Shown in pieces: positions 1-5,885 of a DNA stretch of 7,567 nt. The stretch spans positions 1-7,567 of the forward strand of contig JAMOMX010000388.1 of NCBI GenBank assembly GCA_027066935.1, written 5' to 3'. Origin of the DNA: Sulfurimonas sp. Lineage in GTDB: Bacteria; Campylobacterota; Campylobacteria; Campylobacterales; Sulfurimonadaceae. The notes beneath the pieces were generated by a model. It worked only from the letters and a program-made list of their open reading frames with translations, was not told the DNA's origin and did no database searches. The position numbers and the translations under genes were made by a program. Within the stretch, counting starts at the first letter, position 1. Each line of letters starts with the position of its first letter.

Positions 1-309
1 ATTATGAAAGCTACACTTAAAGGATTTGATGAAAATGCAGATATCCTTTTGTTTGATGCATTGCTTTTACCTGAAATTGTAGAAGATGCTTTTAATTCAA
101 GACAAGTTCAAAAATTACCAGATTATTTACAATCACTTGCTGCATCCCTTCATAAGTTTTATTATGATGTGCGTATTATTGGTAGAGATGATGAAGCAAA
201 ACTTCTCAAACTACTTATGGTAGTTGCTCTTTCATTAAAAACTGGATTATCTTTGTTAGGTATTAAAGCCAAGGACTATATGTCTAAAGAAGTGCCTACA
301 GAGAGTTAA
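1..309 (+). CDS. argS: Arginyl-tRNA synthetase, C-terminal fragment (5' end outside window)
   Basis: This is the last ~103 codons of arginyl-tRNA synthetase, the class I enzyme that charges tRNA-Arg in the cytoplasm. The frame is open from the first base, so the ATG at position 4 is an internal methionine and not a start. The visible part is the helical DALR anticodon-binding domain: FDALLLPEIVEDA, then LAASLHKFYYDVRI (the HxFY segment is characteristic of ArgS), then LKTGLSLLGIKAKDYM near the end, which matches the family's usual C-terminal NGLxLLGIxAPExM pattern. The gene ends in TAA two bases before the stop codon of the convergent deaminase gene, so no separate terminator region exists here. 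The catalytic domain with HIGH and KMSKS motifs lies upstream, out of view. The family call is firm; completeness of the gene cannot be judged. Confidence 0.93.
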   Translation: MMKATLKGFDENADILLFDALLLPEIVEDAFNSRQVQKLPDYLQSLAASLHKFYYDVRIIGRDDEAKLLKLLMVVALSLKTGLSLLGIKAKDYMSKEVPTES

Positions 310-311
310 TA

Positions 312-746
312 TTAGCCAATTTTTTCTATAATTACACCATTATCTTTTATAAATTTAGAGATGGTGCCTGAGTGTGTATGTTCATACTCTTTAGCATAAA
401 CTATTCTTTTTATACCGCTTGCGATTAGGTTTTTACTACACTCGCTACATGGTTCAAGAGTTACATATATGGTAGCTCCATCAATGCTAATACCATTACG
501 AGCTGCCCAAATAATAGCATTCATCTCCGCATGTATCTCATAAGTTTTTGACCATTCATGATGGTCACGAGTATATTTTCCATCCCAATAATCACAACAA
601 TTTGTAAACCCAGCAGGTGTGCCATTATATCCTGTACTTAAAATTCGACCATCTCTAACTATAACTGCACCAACTTGCTTTGATACACATTTTGATGCTG
701 ATGCTAATTCTGTTGCTATATTTATAAAATTTTGATCACTTAACAT
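312..746 (-). CDS. Deoxycytidylate (dCMP) deaminase, ComEB-type
   Basis: A 144-residue zinc-dependent deaminase that most likely converts dCMP to dUMP, supplying thymidylate synthesis in the cytoplasm. The zinc and catalytic site is complete: H72-A-E74 (zinc ligand and proton-shuttling glutamate) and P99-C100-S-E-C103 (the other two zinc ligands). The N-terminal stretch VGAVIVRDGRILSTGYNGTP (residues 25-44) is typical of dCMP deaminases and distinguishes them from cytidine or tRNA-adenosine deaminases. The CC pair at 50-51 and H62-H63-E64 lie in the region that often holds the extra metal or nucleotide-binding residues of this subfamily. Length is normal. It follows the SurA-like gene with a 5-nt gap, and its ribosome binding site GGAG sits over the end of that gene, so the two are almost certainly cotranscribed although functionally unrelated. 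The family is clear; dCMP over another cytosine nucleotide is inferred from the motif. Confidence 0.93.
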   Translation of the reverse strand: MLSDQNFINIATELASASKCVSKQVGAVIVRDGRILSTGYNGTPAGFTNCCDYWDGKYTRDHHEWSKTYEIHAEMNAIIWAARNGISIDGATIYVTLEPCSECSKNLIASGIKRIVYAKEYEHTHSGTISKFIKDNGVIIEKIG

Positions 747-751
747 ATGAC

Positions 752-1588
752 TTACTCCGGCATCCTAATTTGTTTTATATCAGCACTTAGTCTTAATCTT
801 GTAAAATATTCACCAAGAACTTGTTCTCTTTGTGATGCCATAATTTTAGAGATTATTTGATCTTTATAGTTGTTAAATCCACCATCTTCTTTAAATTTTG
901 CACTCTTTAAATAGAAGCTCATGAAACCACCTTTTGAATCTGGAATAATTTGTGAAAAGGAGTTTAAAGGGGTCTCTTCAAGCAGTTTTGCTAATTTTTT
1001 AGATATCTTAGAGTATGAAAGGTTTTGCTCGTTTGTTTGAATATCTGGAGAATAAAACATAGGATTATCAATTTTTTCTTGTAATCTAGCTTTACTTTTA
1101 GCCATATGTATAATGACCTCAAAATCACTTGGTTTTGTAAACTCATTTATGTGAAGCTTATAATACTCCTCAATATCAACATCATCTGGTTGAGATAAAG
1201 AGGAGTAGGCTATCGAAGAGTAAAGCTTTTGCGAAAGTATTTTTTGTTTTATTTGCTTTTTTAATTCTGTTGAACTCATACCATTAGAGTTACGAACTGC
1301 CTCATAAAAGTCACTTACACTCATCTTGTTTCTAGCAGCAGCTTGTTTGATATCTTTATAAATCTCATCACTAGAGGCTGTAATTCCACGCTCAATTACC
1401 TCTAGCTCCTCAAGTTTTTTTCTTATTAAACTCTCAGCAGCATTTTTAGCATTTGTATTTGTAAAACTCATCTCTTTTTTAATATCATAAAGAGTTATAG
1501 CACTGCCTTTAACAACAATAGCTACCCCATCAACTATTTGTGCATAAAGACCAATTGTTAAGAACAATGTAAAAATTATTTTATTCAT
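752..1588 (-). CDS. SurA-like periplasmic chaperone / peptidyl-prolyl isomerase-family protein
   Basis: A 278-residue exported protein of the SurA N-terminal-domain family, which chaperones unfolded outer-membrane proteins through the periplasm. Residues 1-16 form a signal peptide (MNKIIFTLFLTIGLYA), followed by QIVDGVAIVVKGSAITLYDI, which matches the start of mature SurA (xIVDxVxAVVN...ItxxDv). Residues ~45-130 form the helical chaperone core with ELKKQIKQKILSQKL. A region from ~150 to 235 corresponds to a single, diverged parvulin-like domain (EVIIHMAKSKARLQEKI, then IIPDSKGGFMSFYLKS). A C-terminal helix (IISKIMASQREQVLGEYFTRLR) folds back onto the N-terminal domain in the family. E. coli SurA is longer (about 430 residues, two parvulin domains); this one-domain layout resembles the Campylobacter relatives. 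Isomerase activity is uncertain because the parvulin part is weakly conserved. ATG is preceded by AGGA at 9-nt spacing. Confidence 0.85.
   Translation of the reverse strand: MNKIIFTLFLTIGLYAQIVDGVAIVVKGSAITLYDIKKEMSFTNTNAKNAAESLIRKKLEELEVIERGITASSDEIYKDIKQAAARNKMSVSDFYEAVRNSNGMSSTELKKQIKQKILSQKLYSSIAYSSLSQPDDVDIEEYYKLHINEFTKPSDFEVIIHMAKSKARLQEKIDNPMFYSPDIQTNEQNLSYSKISKKLAKLLEETPLNSFSQIIPDSKGGFMSFYLKSAKFKEDGGFNNYKDQIISKIMASQREQVLGEYFTRLRLSADIKQIRMPE
755..758 (-). promoter_or_regulatory. Ribosome binding site of the dCMP deaminase gene
   Basis: Reading the minus strand, GGAG lies 8 nt before the ATG at 746. It overlaps the last codons of the SurA-like gene, which supports both the chosen start and translation from a shared transcript. 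Confidence 0.7.
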
Positions 1589-1597
1589 TATGGTTTA

Positions 1598-1601
1598 TCC
1601 T
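1598..1601 (-). promoter_or_regulatory. Ribosome binding site of the SurA-like gene
   Basis: AGGA on the minus strand is 9 nt upstream of the ATG at 1588. The following codons encode a good signal peptide, which supports this start. Confidence 0.65.
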
Positions 1602-1613
1602 AAATTTAAAAGG

Positions 1614-1635
1614 TATTTTACCAATATTTTACCAA
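1614..1635. repeat. Perfect 11-bp tandem direct repeat
   Basis: TATTTTACCAA occurs at 1614-1624 and again, immediately adjacent, at 1625-1635. The period of 11 bp is close to one helical turn. The repeat unit carries the putative extended -10 of the minus-strand promoter, so the duplication either doubles the promoter or forms a phased protein-binding site. Confidence 0.75.
1615..1634 (-). promoter_or_regulatory. Duplicated extended -10 promoter for the SurA-like/dCMP deaminase operon
   Basis: The minus strand contains TGGTAAAAT twice (complement of 1615-1623 and of 1626-1634). Each copy fits the extended -10 form TGnTATAAT with one mismatch. No clear -35 box is seen, as is usual for Campylobacterota sigma-70 promoters. 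Either copy would start transcription a short distance upstream of the AGGA ribosome binding site. Motif evidence only; which copy is used cannot be told. Confidence 0.45.
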
Positions 1636-1691
1636 TAATTGCCTAAAAATTTCTACTACTGAAGTTAATACAAAATAAATAAGTAGTAAGC

Positions 1692-1716
1692 TAGATTCCA
1701 GTTAAGCTCAGAATGA
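1692..1716. repeat. Decayed dRS3/REP-like palindromic repeat
   Basis: The segment starts TAGATTCC and ends GAATGA, with outer arms ATTC (1695-1698) and GAAT (1711-1714) and inner AG/CT pairing around a TTAAG loop. This is the layout of the widespread intergenic palindromes of the form tagATTCC-n-GGAATgac (Neisseria dRS3 is the best-known example). The right arm has CAGAAT where GGGAAT or TGGAAT would be expected, so the palindrome is imperfect and probably degenerate. Seen as a single copy; identity as a dispersed repeat is an inference. Confidence 0.3.
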
Positions 1717-1735
1717 CTAAGCTATGAAACTTAGT
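1716..1735 (+). other. Small hairpin followed by a T run
   Basis: ACTAAG (1716-1721) and CTTAGT (1730-1735) form a perfect 6-bp stem with an 8-nt loop, followed by further T residues to give TTTT. On the + strand this looks like a weak intrinsic terminator, but no gene ends before it because the flanking genes diverge. It could end a small RNA or be part of the adjacent decayed repeat. Confidence 0.25.
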
Positions 1736-1780
1736 TTTGATTTAGCATGATATATTTAAACCTGCTTCACCATTTTTTTT

Positions 1781-1789
1781 TGATATAAT
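1781..1789 (+). promoter_or_regulatory. Extended -10 promoter of the ACP-to-ligase operon
   Basis: TGATATAAT is a perfect TGn-TATAAT extended -10 element. It is preceded by a run of nine T (1773-1781) and no recognisable -35 box, which is typical of Campylobacterota sigma-70 promoters. Transcription would start near 1796, giving a leader of about 27 nt before the TTG start of the ACP gene. It is the only strong promoter seen upstream of the six overlapping genes, so it probably serves all of them. Confidence 0.7.
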
Positions 1790-1811
1790 ACAAAATAATT
1801 CATATAAACAA

Positions 1812-1816
1812 AAGGG
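1812..1816 (+). promoter_or_regulatory. Ribosome binding site that fixes the TTG start of the ACP gene
   Basis: AAGGG lies 6 nt before the TTG at 1823. No in-frame ATG occurs before the conserved ACP helix I, so this site and the full-length ACP fold together support initiation at TTG. Confidence 0.65.
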
Positions 1817-1822
1817 CTAAGG

Positions 1823-2074
1823 TTGATTTCTCAAGATGATATATTTAATAAAATTAAAGAGGTTCTAGTAGAAGAATTTGAAGTTGAATCAGATAATATT
1901 ACACTAAAAGCCAATCTTTTTACTGACCTAGAATTAGATTCACTAGATGCAATTGACTTAATGGTTACACTCGATAAAGAGTTAGAAATTGAAATAAATA
2001 CAGAAACTATGCAAGATATGCGCACTATTGAAGATGTATGCGACTTTGTATTAGCTGCTATGCAAGATGAGTAG
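1823..2074 (+). CDS. Acyl carrier protein (dedicated, non-housekeeping type)
   Basis: An 83-residue acyl carrier protein that holds an acyl or aryl group as a thioester on a phosphopantetheine arm in the cytoplasm. The attachment serine is S40 in LELDSLDAIDLMVTLDKEL, the classic DSL motif at the start of helix II. The acidic four-helix layout and length fit the family. The sequence around the site (LDSLDAIDL) resembles the ACPs of aryl-polyene and related type II PKS clusters more than the AcpP of primary fatty-acid synthesis, where GADSLDTVEL is usual. It is the first gene of a six-gene operon, and the next gene begins 8 nt before its stop. The likely partner for loading is the AMP-forming ligase at the operon's end, and for unloading the PlsC-type acyltransferase. 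The start is TTG with a good ribosome binding site. Family certain; cargo unknown. Confidence 0.92.
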   Translation: MISQDDIFNKIKEVLVEEFEVESDNITLKANLFTDLELDSLDAIDLMVTLDKELEIEINTETMQDMRTIEDVCDFVLAAMQDE

Positions 2075-2612
2075 TCTCTTAACATTATTTTTTGCTCCAT
2101 CATTCCTCTTGTTTACATATTTTTTTAAGTTTCAAGAATTAGTATTTATATATATTTTAATTTCATTAGTATTTTTAATATATGCCTATATTAAAAAGAA
2201 AAAGAAAGAAGATTTTATTATTGTAGGGATATATCTTGTATTACTTTTAATAGCTTACTTCAACAACAGCTTTGAAGCAGTAAAGTTTATTCCAGTTTTT
2301 TCTGCTATGACTTTTTTTGCGATTTTTTTGCATTCTGTTATTAAAAAAAATGAATTGATTTATAAATTTACTTTGCGATTTTACAAAAAAAACCTTAGTG
2401 ATGCTGAGATAATATTTTTAAAAAATGGTGATTTATTTTGGTCTATAGCTATTTTTATATATGCAATATTTTTATTAAGTTTAGTATATTTTGCTTCTAA
2501 TAATATTTGGGCTTTTTTTAGTTCAGTAGGGTGGTATATTTATTTTATTGTTGCTTTAGTTATTCAAATTATATATGGAAAAATTTATGCGATTAAAATG
2601 TATTCTAAGTAG
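2067..2612 (+). CDS. Six-TM membrane protein, COG4648 family (function unknown)
   Basis: A 181-residue inner-membrane protein with about six hydrophobic segments (roughly 3-20, 22-42, 49-66, 72-91, 121-143 and 149-171) and a lysine-rich cytoplasmic loop, KKKKK, at 43-47. The pattern KFIPVFSAMTFFAIFLHSVI, then an amphipathic stretch (~96-118), then WAFFSSVGWYIYFIVALVIQ matches the layout of the COG4648 proteins that sit beside the ACPs in aryl-polyene-type clusters (family form: KLYPVLVN..., ...WALYNGLIAYLLMGLLF). No catalytic motif is visible. The start overlaps the ACP gene by 8 nt and has no clear ribosome binding site, so translation is probably coupled to the ACP. Its place between ACP and acyltransferase suggests a membrane anchor or partner for acyl transfer, which is inference. 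Family assignment rests on pattern and context. Confidence 0.7.
   Translation: MSSLLTLFFAPSFLLFTYFFKFQELVFIYILISLVFLIYAYIKKKKKEDFIIVGIYLVLLLIAYFNNSFEAVKFIPVFSAMTFFAIFLHSVIKKNELIYKFTLRFYKKNLSDAEIIFLKNGDLFWSIAIFIYAIFLLSLVYFASNNIWAFFSSVGWYIYFIVALVIQIIYGKIYAIKMYSK
2577..2580 (+). promoter_or_regulatory. Ribosome binding site that decides the acyltransferase start
   Basis: GGAA followed by an A run lies 6 nt before the ATG at 2587. The alternative in-frame ATG at 2575 has no purine-rich site upstream, so 2587 is preferred. Confidence 0.5.
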
Positions 2613-3312
2613 CTATGCCTTTATCCTTTTTTGGGGAATAATTTTTATTTTTACTCTACCATCTTTGGTAATTTATTTTTTAGTTTATCCATTTTTAAAA
2701 TATCCACAAGATACTTTTCAAAATTTAGCATCAGTTATATATAAAATATTTTTTAAATTACTCCCTGTTGTAAAATTAGAGTTTGATTTACTAGATGAGT
2801 TACCAAAAGGTGCTATCTATATATCTACCCATCAATCTAGCCTAGATTATCCTATACTTGGATATTTCATTAAAAATTATCTAACTGTTACAAATCTTAA
2901 TTTTACAGTTATCCCTTTTGCTTCTTTTGTTGGGCAACTCATTGGTGCACGCTCACTTAAAAAAAATTCCCTTGGTGATATAGCCAAGATGTATAATGAA
3001 TTTGAAAAATTACTTCAAGATAATAGAAATATCATAATTTTCCCAGAAGGAACTAGGAGTGATGGCAATAAACTACATAAATTTAAAAAAGGTGCTTTTC
3101 GTCTTGCCATAAAAACAGGGAAACCATTAGTCCCAATCATAATAGATGGTTCTGCAAAAATATTAGCTAAGGGTGACCCATGTTTTAAAACAACTAAGAC
3201 AACTTCTGTTAAGGTAAAGATGTTAAAGTTAATAAATCCAAAAAACTTTAAAGATGAGAAAGAACTTTTAGAGTATACACACAATTTAATGGAGTATAAA
3301 AATAATGTTTAA
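2587..3312 (+). CDS. PlsC-type lysophospholipid/acyl-ACP acyltransferase
   Basis: A 241-residue membrane-attached acyltransferase of the PlsC (1-acyl-glycerol-3-phosphate acyltransferase) superfamily, which moves an acyl chain from ACP or CoA to a hydroxyl on a lipid or sugar acceptor at the inner face of the membrane. Motif I is HQSSLD (catalytic H82 and D87). Motif II is around GARSLKKN (~120-127). Motif III is FPEGTRSDG (152-160). Motif IV is VPIII (182-186). All key residues are present. The N-terminal ~45 residues contain one or two hydrophobic helices. Given the operon, the donor is probably the acyl-ACP encoded three genes upstream in function, rather than normal phospholipid precursors; a housekeeping PlsC is expected elsewhere. 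An earlier in-frame ATG at 2575 would add four residues; 2587 has the better ribosome binding site. The gene overlaps its upstream neighbour by 26 nt. Acceptor and chain are unknown. Confidence 0.9.
   Translation: MRLKCILSSYAFILFWGIIFIFTLPSLVIYFLVYPFLKYPQDTFQNLASVIYKIFFKLLPVVKLEFDLLDELPKGAIYISTHQSSLDYPILGYFIKNYLTVTNLNFTVIPFASFVGQLIGARSLKKNSLGDIAKMYNEFEKLLQDNRNIIIFPEGTRSDGNKLHKFKKGAFRLAIKTGKPLVPIIIDGSAKILAKGDPCFKTTKTTSVKVKMLKLINPKNFKDEKELLEYTHNLMEYKNNV
3291..3294 (+). promoter_or_regulatory. Ribosome binding site of the LolA-like gene
   Basis: GGAG lies 10 nt before the ATG at 3305, inside the end of the acyltransferase gene. The spacing is slightly long but acceptable, and it supports translation of the overlapping gene. 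Confidence 0.5.
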
Positions 3313-3793
3313 AATCTCAATTATTATTATGGTCTTATCTCTTAGCATTATGGCAAAGAACTTTAATTTCACAGAACTTAGATATAGCGATGCTATAGGA
3401 AAAACAATAGAACTACAAGGACAAATAACCTTTTCAAAAGATGGTTTAAGTATTTTATATCCAAAAAGCAAGAGAGCTTTAAAATATTTTGATGACACTT
3501 TGTTATATGAGTTAAACAACGAAGTAGTTGAGCTAGATTTTATGCAACAACAATATATGATTCAATATTTTGAAATATTGATTTTGCTCCATAATGGAGA
3601 TGAAAGTTCATTGGGTTCGGAGTTTGATATAAACAAAAAGCAAGAGGTTATAGTTTTAACACCAAAAGGAACTCTTAAAAATTATATTAATAAGATAGAG
3701 CTTTTTAAAGAGAATAAACTCTTAGAGTATGTAAAATTATATTTGAACAATAATGATTCCATAATGATAACTATCCATGATAAAGTTAAGTAA
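3305..3793 (+). CDS. LolA-like periplasmic (lipo)lipid carrier protein
   Basis: A 162-residue exported protein. Residues 1-17 form a signal peptide (MFKISIIIMVLSLSIMA, cleavage expected before KN). The mature part reads like a small LolA-fold protein: alternating strands such as KTIELQGQITFSKDGLSILYPK (32-53 region), ALKYFDDTLLYEL, then helices and KKQEVIVLTPKGTLKNYINKIELF, and a final strand SIMITIHDK. LolA-fold proteins make an unclosed beta-barrel that shelters lipid acyl chains in the periplasm. A LolA-related gene beside an MMPL exporter is a recurrent arrangement in aryl-polyene-type clusters. Its start overlaps the acyltransferase stop by 8 nt, and the exporter starts 17 nt before its own end. 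Sequence similarity to LolA proper is weak, so the call relies on length, signal peptide, strand pattern and context. The likely role is to take the exported product from the MMPL pump towards the outer membrane (inference). Confidence 0.65.
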   Translation: MFKISIIIMVLSLSIMAKNFNFTELRYSDAIGKTIELQGQITFSKDGLSILYPKSKRALKYFDDTLLYELNNEVVELDFMQQQYMIQYFEILILLHNGDESSLGSEFDINKKQEVIVLTPKGTLKNYINKIELFKENKLLEYVKLYLNNNDSIMITIHDKVK

Positions 3794-5885
3794 TTATATT
3801 ATTCTTTTTATACTCCTAATTATTGGAGTTATATTTAAAGACTCTATTCATATATCTACTAATTTGCTTTCGCTTTTTGGATCAAAAGATGCAATAGAGA
3901 AGATTAGTATTGCAGATAACCTTGGTTATTCTAAAGAGATGTTAATTGCAGTAAAAGGATTTGATAAAGAATCAAAAACTAAGGTTCAAGAGATATCTTC
4001 TAAACTAGAAAAAATTCAAAATATCCTTTTTGTCCAATCTAGCATAGTTCCATCTAGTGAGATAAAAGCATATTATGAAAAAAATTACTCTATTTTGAGT
4101 AACTTTACTGATACACCGCTCTCATCATCCTTAATCCAAACAAAATTACAAGAACTTTATGATGAACAACTAAACAATATTTTTTATACACCAGTTGATA
4201 AAAATGACCCATTAAAACTTTTTGAATTTGATAAAAATAACAATTTAAACATGTCTCATAAAGGTAGTTATATTACTTTAGGTGATTATGGTTATTTAAT
4301 AAGGGTATCTACAGATGTATCAGCTTCACAAATGGATAAAGCAAAAAAATTATATACAGATGTTCAAAATCTACTTAATGATTATGAAAATGTTACCTCT
4401 TTTGCACCGTTTTATTATACTGTTGAAAACTCTACTAAAATAAAAGATGATCTAAGTTGGATTATAATTCTCTCTAGTTTGATACTTCTAATGGTTTATT
4501 ATCTACTTATTAAAAATATAAAGCTACTAAGTCATACTCTTGTGGCACTTATGTCATCTATGTTAGTAGCTGGATATGCTAGCATGATTCTCTTTGCAAA
4601 TTTTAATGCCCTTTCTTTGGCTTTTGGTATGAGCATAACAGCAGTTAGCATTGATTACTTACTTCACTATCATTTTCATAATTTTTATAAATCAAAAAAA
4701 TCTATAGATAAGAATGTGCTTTATGGTTATATTACAACTGTCATAGCATTTGGGATATTTTCCTTTATACCTATCGCATTAATTTCACAAATAAGCTTCT
4801 TTGCAGTGGTATCACTCTCATTTGCATATCTACTTTTTACTTTTGTGTTTCCACATTTAGATATAGATGAATATACTCAAAATAAAGATCTAATACATAA
4901 TAATAAAAAAGTTAAAGCATATATATTCTCAATACTCTCAATTTTACTTTTTGCATATAGTGCTTTAAATATCAATTTCGACAACGACATAAAAAATCTT
5001 GATTATCAAAATAAAAAACTTTTAGAGACTCAATCTATGTTTGATAGCTTTAACAAATCAAAGTTAAGTCCTGTGATTGTTCAGGCTAAAACAAGTGCTA
5101 AGCTAATAGATAACCTTCATATTTTAAAAAATAATTCTAAAAATTCATACTCTCTTGCTAATTTTGTAAAATCAAAAAGTTTTTGTCAACAGAGAAAAAA
5201 ACAACTCCAAAATTATGATTTTAAGAGACTAAATAAAGAGATAAATATTAAAGCATCAAAGATAGGTTTTAGAGATGATTACTTTAAAGATGCCTATACT
5301 TTTTTAGATGAACTACCAAAGTGTGAAATAAAAAACTTTGATATGCTTAAGCAATTTAGCCTCAGTACATATAAAGACAAAGATAGTTACTATTCAATTG
5401 CTCTAGTTGAAGATACTGATATAGCAAATAAGTTTGATTTCATTAGCATTATAAGTGCTAAAGAGATCTTTGCAAAAGTTGCGCAACAGATGTACAAAGA
5501 CTTGTTACTCTATGCCTCTATAGTTATTGGTAGTATTTTTATTTTACTTATTTTAAGTGTTAAAGGTAAAATATTATATGCACTAAACTATATAATTTTT
5601 CCACTAAGTGTAACTTTAGCAATCCTAGTAAGTTATACTGATCTAAATATAATGCATATTTTTTCCCTTATAATTCTTATGGCAATAGGGATAGACTATG
5701 GGATATATATGAGCAATACACAAAAACCCAACAATACAATGTTAGCTATTAAGTATTCAATTTTAAGTACTTTTGCCGCTTTTGGTGTTCTTATATTTAG
5801 TACAATAGTTGCACTAAACTCTATAGGTGTAGTTATTAGTATTGGTATATGTGCGATTTTCATATTAATAAAAGTGATGAAATGA
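3777..5885 (+). CDS. MMPL/RND-superfamily exporter (COG4258-like)
   Basis: A 702-residue inner-membrane transporter of the RND/MMPL type, with the usual internal duplication: TM1 (7-20), a large periplasmic loop (~22-223), TM2-6 (~227-358), TM7 (~380-398), a second loop (~400-575), and TM8-12 (~577-700). Each repeat has the conserved acidic residue of its fourth helix, D293 in SIDYLLHYH and D640 in GIDYGIY, which in MmpL3-type pumps relay protons; drug/proton antiport-like energy coupling is therefore expected. COG4258 'predicted exporters' are usually somewhat longer (~750-800), so the loops are slightly short. Loop two carries the protein's only two periplasmic cysteines (C470, C516), a possible disulfide. 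The product probably exports the lipid-linked acyl product made by the neighbouring genes. The start overlaps the LolA-like gene by 17 nt; an in-frame stop just upstream leaves 3777 as the first ATG, with no clear ribosome binding site. Substrate unknown. Confidence 0.88.
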   Translation: MIKLSNYIILFILLIIGVIFKDSIHISTNLLSLFGSKDAIEKISIADNLGYSKEMLIAVKGFDKESKTKVQEISSKLEKIQNILFVQSSIVPSSEIKAYYEKNYSILSNFTDTPLSSSLIQTKLQELYDEQLNNIFYTPVDKNDPLKLFEFDKNNNLNMSHKGSYITLGDYGYLIRVSTDVSASQMDKAKKLYTDVQNLLNDYENVTSFAPFYYTVENSTKIKDDLSWIIILSSLILLMVYYLLIKNIKLLSHTLVALMSSMLVAGYASMILFANFNALSLAFGMSITAVSIDYLLHYHFHNFYKSKKSIDKNVLYGYITTVIAFGIFSFIPIALISQISFFAVVSLSFAYLLFTFVFPHLDIDEYTQNKDLIHNNKKVKAYIFSILSILLFAYSALNINFDNDIKNLDYQNKKLLETQSMFDSFNKSKLSPVIVQAKTSAKLIDNLHILKNNSKNSYSLANFVKSKSFCQQRKKQLQNYDFKRLNKEINIKASKIGFRDDYFKDAYTFLDELPKCEIKNFDMLKQFSLSTYKDKDSYYSIALVEDTDIANKFDFISIISAKEIFAKVAQQMYKDLLLYASIVIGSIFILLILSVKGKILYALNYIIFPLSVTLAILVSYTDLNIMHIFSLIILMAIGIDYGIYMSNTQKPNNTMLAIKYSILSTFAAFGVLIFSTIVALNSIGVVISIGICAIFILIKVMK

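Noticed and set aside
1653..1688. Inverted repeat TACTACT / AGTAGTA in the divergent spacer.
   Set aside because: A 7-bp A/T-rich stem with a loop of about 20 nt is weak and readily expected by chance in this sequence.
1831..2103. Minus-strand reading frame of 90 codons opposite the ACP gene.
   Set aside because: It is serine-rich, low in complexity and fully antisense to a clear ACP gene, with no ribosome binding site evidence.
2343..2392. A8 tracts at 2343-2350 and 2385-2392 (and 7051-7058) as possible phase-variation sites.
   Set aside because: Runs of this length are expected at this AT content; phase-variable tracts in Campylobacterota are usually longer and often G/C. The reading frames are intact.
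3015..3519. Minus-strand reading frames opposite the acyltransferase and LolA-like genes.
   Set aside because: They mirror conserved coding sequence (including the acyltransferase FPEGTR motif) and show no family features.
5849..5881. An upstream in-frame ATG at 5849 as the start of the ligase.
   Set aside because: It lies inside the last helix of the exporter gene and adds 11 residues without family resemblance; the ATGA overlap at 5882 is a standard coupled start.
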